A stretch of 64,000 nt of DNA from Riemerella anatipestifer_F. GTDB lineage: Bacteria > Bacteroidota > Bacteroidia > Flavobacteriales > Weeksellaceae. A model generated the notes under the pieces. That model had not been told where the DNA came from. It did not search any database and saw only the letters and a list, made by a program, of their open reading frames with translations. A program made the position numbers and the translations under genes. Position 1 is the first letter of the stretch. The number at the start of each line of letters is the position of its first letter. Of this stretch, positions 60,480-64,000 are shown piece after piece. The stretch lies in assembly GCF_037861325.1 (NCBI RefSeq), contig NZ_JAFELW010000005.1; one strand, 5' to 3'.

Positions 60480-61871
60480 ATGAAATCAATCCTAGGAGGT
60501 ATTGTTCTGTTAATGAGTTTGTTTTTGGTTTCTTGTAGGCAAGAGATTGCTTTTGAAGAACCTTCTTTACCGTTGAGATTTTCTAAAGACACTTTGGTTT
60601 TAGATACTGTTTATCATAACACTCGTTCGGAAACTTATGCTATAAAAGTCTATAACGATGAAGATAAAGATATTAAAATACCTAGAATCCATTTAGAAAA
60701 GGGCAGTGCCTCTCCGTATCGTATCAATGTAGATGGCAAGGCAGGGACTGATTTTACAGATGTGGTACTTCGTAGAAAAGACAGCCTTTATATCTTCGTA
60801 GAAATAGCTCCAGTGGCAACTACCACAGAAATGGTGGTGGAAGACCAAATTTTGTTTGGTAAGAATGATAATCAAAAGGTAACGCTGCTTTCCGTGGTAC
60901 AAGATGCAGAGTTTTTTGTTTCAACTAAAGATAACCCTAAAATAATTACAGAAAACACAACTTGGAACTCTACTAAGGCTAAAATTATTTACGGAACTTT
61001 ACAACTTGCAGAAGGCAAAACGCTCACGATAGAAGAAGGGACTAAAGTCTATTTTTATAAAAATTCGGGACTAAAGATTGCTAAAAATTCCGAACTGAAC
61101 ATCAATGGAGCTTTCCAAAAGGAAGTCGTTATGAGAGGGCATAGGAACGAGGCGAGATACGATACCATTCCTGCAAATTGGGACGGTATAGTGCTAGAAC
61201 AAGGAGCAAGAGCTAATGTAAACTACGCTAAAATATTCGGTGGGAATACAGGTATTGAAGCCAACCATGCTGAAGCGAATTTAAAAAACACCATTATCCA
61301 CACTTTCCAAGATTATGGGATTAAAGGGATTAACGCTACAGTAAGTGCAGAAAACTTAGTGATTAACAACTGTGGCTTGGCTAATATAGGCATTTTTAAA
61401 GGCGGAACTTACGATTTACTACACGCAACATTAGCTAATTATTTCTCATTAAAATCCGTTTACACGCCTTTGGGCATAGAGGCTTACAACGAATGGACGG
61501 ACGCAAATGGTCAAAAAGTATATGCTCCTCTTAACCTTCAACTCAAAAACACTATTGTTTACGGAAAGGCGAATAATGCCATCGTTCTAAAGCCTAGTAT
61601 AGGGCAAGTTTTTGATTATTCTTTCCAAAATTCGTTGGTTAAATATGGCTCGGATTCGGAGTATAACTGGGACGGTAACGCATCAGTGGTTAATTCTATA
61701 AAGAATGAAGACCCTCTTTTTGTAAATTATTTCACCTCAAAAATGAATCTAAGATTACAAGATAAATCACCTGCAAAAGGTAATGCCAATCTCACTTCGG
61801 CTCAGAAAGCACCAAAAGATATTACACAAGTATCGAGAACCAACAACCCAAGTATAGGGGCATATCAATAA
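60480..61871 (+). CDS. Lipoprotein with predicted right-handed beta-helix
   Basis: 463 residues. Lipoprotein signal MKSILGGIVLLMSLFLVSC is followed by an Ig-like N-terminal part (FSKDTLVLDTVYHNTRSETYAIKVYNDEDKDIKI) and a long region with parallel-beta-helix character (LTIEEGTKVYFYKNSGLKIAKNSELNINGAFQ, WDGIVLEQGARANVNYAKIFGGNTGIEANHAEANLKNTIIH). It ends with the VSRTNNPSIGAYQ closure seen in many such proteins. Function unknown; no catalytic motif recognised. A TAtcTTTG box is at 60450-60457. Followed closely by the MazG-like gene, so probably an operon through aroA. Confidence 0.78.
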   Translation: MKSILGGIVLLMSLFLVSCRQEIAFEEPSLPLRFSKDTLVLDTVYHNTRSETYAIKVYNDEDKDIKIPRIHLEKGSASPYRINVDGKAGTDFTDVVLRRKDSLYIFVEIAPVATTTEMVVEDQILFGKNDNQKVTLLSVVQDAEFFVSTKDNPKIITENTTWNSTKAKIIYGTLQLAEGKTLTIEEGTKVYFYKNSGLKIAKNSELNINGAFQKEVVMRGHRNEARYDTIPANWDGIVLEQGARANVNYAKIFGGNTGIEANHAEANLKNTIIHTFQDYGIKGINATVSAENLVINNCGLANIGIFKGGTYDLLHATLANYFSLKSVYTPLGIEAYNEWTDANGQKVYAPLNLQLKNTIVYGKANNAIVLKPSIGQVFDYSFQNSLVKYGSDSEYNWDGNASVVNSIKNEDPLFVNYFTSKMNLRLQDKSPAKGNANLTSAQKAPKDITQVSRTNNPSIGAYQ

Positions 61872-61883
61872 TTAATATTCAAA

Positions 61884-62216
61884 ATGGCTGAAATTCAACA
61901 ATTACAGAATCAAGTAGATGAATGGATAAAGACCGTGGGTGTTCGTTATTTTAATGAATTAACGAATATGGCTATCTTATCCGAAGAGGTGGGAGAAGTG
62001 GCAAGGATTATCGCAAGGCGATACGGAGAGCAAAGCGAAAAAGAAACAGATAAAACTAAAGATTTGGGCGAAGAATTGGCAGATGTACTTTTTGTAACAC
62101 TTTGTTTAGCTAACCAAACGGGAGTGGACTTGCAGTCAGCATTTGATAAGAAGATGAAGCTAAAAACCGAACGAGATGCCGAAAGGCATGCTAATAATGA
62201 AAAGCTGAAAAAATAG
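61884..62216 (+). CDS. MazG-like nucleotide pyrophosphohydrolase
   Basis: 110 residues of a single MazG-like domain. The metal-binding EExxE and ExxD motifs are present in ILSEEVGEVARIIARRYGEQ and DLGEELADVLFVTLCLANQTG. It probably hydrolyses non-canonical or excess (d)NTPs to monophosphates, in the short iMazG/RS21-C6-like group. It lies 12 bp behind the lipoprotein gene and 1 bp before aroA. Confidence 0.88.
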   Translation: MAEIQQLQNQVDEWIKTVGVRYFNELTNMAILSEEVGEVARIIARRYGEQSEKETDKTKDLGEELADVLFVTLCLANQTGVDLQSAFDKKMKLKTERDAERHANNEKLKK

Positions 62217-62217
62217 A

Positions 62218-63450
62218 ATGGAGCACTTTTACTTAAAACAATCGGAGCTTTTGGGTAACCAAACCATTAGTATATCAGGTTCTAAAAGCGAATCTAACCG
62301 ACTTTTGATATTGCAAAGATTACTGGGAGATTTACAGATTAACAACCTTTCTAACGCTCAAGATACTCAGCTTTTACAAAAGGCTTTATACTCTAATGAT
62401 GAGGTGATAGATATTCATCACGCGGGGACGGCAATGCGTTTTTTAACCTCTTACTTTGCTGTCCAAGAAGGGAGAACTACCATATTGACAGGTTCGCACA
62501 GAATGAAACAACGCCCCATTGCTCCACTTGTGGAGGCTTTAAAGAGTTTGGGTGCAGAAATTACTTATCTTGAAAAAGAAGGTTGTCCACCATTAAAGAT
62601 GGTGGGGAAGAAATTATATAAGAATGAAGTTTCTATTTCAGCAGAGGTTTCGTCTCAGTTTATCAGTTCGTTATTATTGGTAGCTGGTTTTTTAGAAAAT
62701 GGATTGAAAATAGCTTTAGTTGGAAATATTACTTCTCGTCCTTATTTAGAAATGACTTTAAAAATGCTCTCCGATTTAGGTATTGAAAACGAATTTGAAG
62801 ATCAGACTATCGAAGTCAAACCGATAAAAAAAGAACTTGCGACAGATAGCAGAAAATATACGGTAGAAAGCGACTGGAGTTCGGCGTCTTATTTTTATTC
62901 ATTGGTGGCTATTGGGAAGAAGCAGGTGGCTTTAGAAAGTTTTAAGGAAGCATCTATGCAGGGCGATAAGGCTTTAGTAAAGATTTATAGGGACTTTTTT
63001 GGAGTAGAAACTCAATTTCAAGATGGAGAACGTTTAGCTTTAATTCCTATAAAAGATTTTAAACAGCTCGAAAAAATCAATTTGAATATGAATGACTGTC
63101 CTGATATTGCTCAAACCGTTTGTGTAACGGCAGCGGTATTAGGTCTTCATTTTGAAATTGAAGGTTTAGCTACACTTAAGGTAAAGGAAACGGATAGGCT
63201 AGTCGCTCTTAAAAACGAACTTTTAAAGATAGGCTTAGAAACGGAAATCACTGAAGACTCCATCAAAAGTGTGAGGTTTTTCCAAGTGGAGGAAATACCT
63301 TGTATTAAAACCTACCACGACCATCGTATGGCGATGAGTTTTGCACCTTATGCGTTGATAGGAGATATAAAGATAGAAGACGCAAGTGTGGTAGAAAAAT
63401 CGTACCCTTATTTTTGGGACGATTTTAAAACATTATCAAAAGAAATATAA
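62218..63450 (+). CDS. aroA: 3-phosphoshikimate 1-carboxyvinyltransferase (EPSP synthase)
   Basis: 410 residues, slightly shorter than the usual 420-440. Active-site motifs are in order: ISGSKSESNRLLILQRL, HAGTAMRFLTSYFA, LTGSHRMKQRPIAPLVEAL, VESDWSSASYFYSL, NDCPDIAQTVCVTAA, LKVKETDRLVALKNEL and YHDHRMAMSFAPYAL. It joins shikimate-3-phosphate and phosphoenolpyruvate in the chorismate pathway. The GTAMR and HDHRM signatures are intact, so it should be active. Confidence 0.94.
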   Translation: MEHFYLKQSELLGNQTISISGSKSESNRLLILQRLLGDLQINNLSNAQDTQLLQKALYSNDEVIDIHHAGTAMRFLTSYFAVQEGRTTILTGSHRMKQRPIAPLVEALKSLGAEITYLEKEGCPPLKMVGKKLYKNEVSISAEVSSQFISSLLLVAGFLENGLKIALVGNITSRPYLEMTLKMLSDLGIENEFEDQTIEVKPIKKELATDSRKYTVESDWSSASYFYSLVAIGKKQVALESFKEASMQGDKALVKIYRDFFGVETQFQDGERLALIPIKDFKQLEKINLNMNDCPDIAQTVCVTAAVLGLHFEIEGLATLKVKETDRLVALKNELLKIGLETEITEDSIKSVRFFQVEEIPCIKTYHDHRMAMSFAPYALIGDIKIEDASVVEKSYPYFWDDFKTLSKEI

Positions 63451-63454
63451 AAGT

Positions 63455-64000
63455 ATGGCGAAGCATAAAGTTATGGTAATTACAGGAACTTCTACTGGGA
63501 TAGGGTTCTGTTTGGCAGAATATTTTGGTAAGAAAGGCTATGCCGTTTACGGATTGAGTAGAAAAACAGTGGAGAGTTCTTATTTTACTTCCATTGCCAC
63601 AGACATTACCGAAAACGAACAGATTAAATCAGCCATAAATCACATCTTATCAAAAGAAAAAGCGATAGATATTCTCATCAACAATGCGGGTATGGGTATG
63701 GTAGGAGCGGTAGAAGATGCGTCCAAAGAAGATATACATAAACTCTTTAATCTTAATTTGGTGGGAGCGGTTCAGATGATGACTGCAGTAATGCCAAGTA
63801 TGAGAGAACAAAAAGAAGGTGCTATCATCAATATTTCTAGTATAGGGAGTGAGATGGGGCTGCCTTTTAGAGGATTTTATTCTGCCTCAAAATCTGCCTT
63901 GGATAAAGTAACGGAAGCGATGAGGTACGAAGTTTCCGAATGGAGTGTCAAAGTGTGTTCTTTGCATTTAGGCGACATCAAGACTAATATTGCCAATCAC
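63455..64000 (+). CDS. Short-chain dehydrogenase/reductase (SDR), 3' end outside window
   Basis: The first 182 codons are present; the frame is open to the last base. NAD(P)-binding TGTSTGIG at residues 10-17, structural NNAG in ILINNAGMGMVGAVED, catalytic Ser in INISSIGSEMG, and the YxxxK pair in FYSASKSALDKV. These identify a classical SDR oxidoreductase; substrate unknown. It starts at ATG 63455, 4 bp after aroA stops, so it continues that operon. Confidence 0.9.
   Translation, partial: MAKHKVMVITGTSTGIGFCLAEYFGKKGYAVYGLSRKTVESSYFTSIATDITENEQIKSAINHILSKEKAIDILINNAGMGMVGAVEDASKEDIHKLFNLNLVGAVQMMTAVMPSMREQKEGAIINISSIGSEMGLPFRGFYSASKSALDKVTEAMRYEVSEWSVKVCSLHLGDIKTNIANH

Overview
The window is low-GC (roughly 35% by eye) chromosomal DNA from a member of the Bacteroidota, class Flavobacteriia. 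The best guess is Weeksellaceae close to Riemerella anatipestifer; that genus call is an inference from remembered gene content, not a search. Evidence for the group: promoters of the TTG-N17-23-TAnnTTTG type, A-rich starts with little Shine-Dalgarno, a type IX secretion sorting domain, SusC/SusD and other TonB-dependent receptors, exosortase XrtF with its partner, DUF2480, DUF5689 and DUF3108 proteins, and a type II-C CRISPR-Cas9 locus with 47-bp repeats.

Layout. 1-113: 3' end of a 5S rRNA gene and the rRNA operon terminator. 0.2-9 kb: secreted subtilase, enoyl-CoA hydratase-like protein, radA, Ig-like lipoprotein, haem-binding protein, a frameshifted lipoprotein gene, and a thioredoxin-fold lipoprotein without CxxC. 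9-13.3 kb: FecA-like receptor, GH25 lysozyme, BON and BON/SH3 proteins. 13.3-22.8 kb: a dicarboxylate/amino-acid symporter, Mrp and NifU-like Fe-S proteins, exosortase F pair, deoxyhypusine-synthase-like protein, DUF937, DUF2480 and DUF3108 proteins, a ferredoxin reductase/ferredoxin pair and a nitronate monooxygenase-like protein. 22.8-30.5 kb: a complete type II-C CRISPR system (tracrRNA, cas9, cas1, cas2, 25 repeats and 24 spacers). 30.5-36.5 kb: a small membrane protein, then a DUF5689 lipoprotein and TonB receptor divergent from a secreted nuclease, probably a nucleic-acid scavenging locus. 36.5-50.8 kb: acyl-CoA carboxylase, a frameshifted small gene, comEC, sdhCAB, dinB, recA, pyrG, yidC, rnhB. 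50.9-64 kb: SusC/SusD pair, argS, mtaB, GlmU-like protein, L31 type B, lipoprotein, MazG-like protein, aroA, and an SDR cut by the window end.

The CRISPR locus is the most informative part. The tracrRNA lies on the minus strand just upstream of cas9. It has a consensus promoter (TTG-N19-TAAATTTG), an anti-repeat that starts at the predicted transcription start, and a hairpin/U-run terminator. That anti-repeat fixes the array as transcribed from the minus strand, opposite to the cas genes. Read that way, every repeat carries its own TTG-N21-TAtcTTTG promoter, a flavobacterial counterpart of the intra-repeat promoters known from Neisseria and Campylobacter II-C arrays. A single-base repeat variant splits the array into a block of 12 and a block of 13, and the terminal repeat at the far end is degenerate. 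Together these suggest that spacers are added at the cas2-proximal end, which is the 3' end of the crRNA transcripts. Two spacers differ at 4 of 30 positions in a mostly synonymous pattern, so they look like matches to two alleles of one phage gene.

Most genes end at clear hairpin terminators, many of them shared by convergent neighbours. Apart from the array there is no gene-free stretch over 300 bases. I saw no tRNA genes, insertion sequences or prophage genes.
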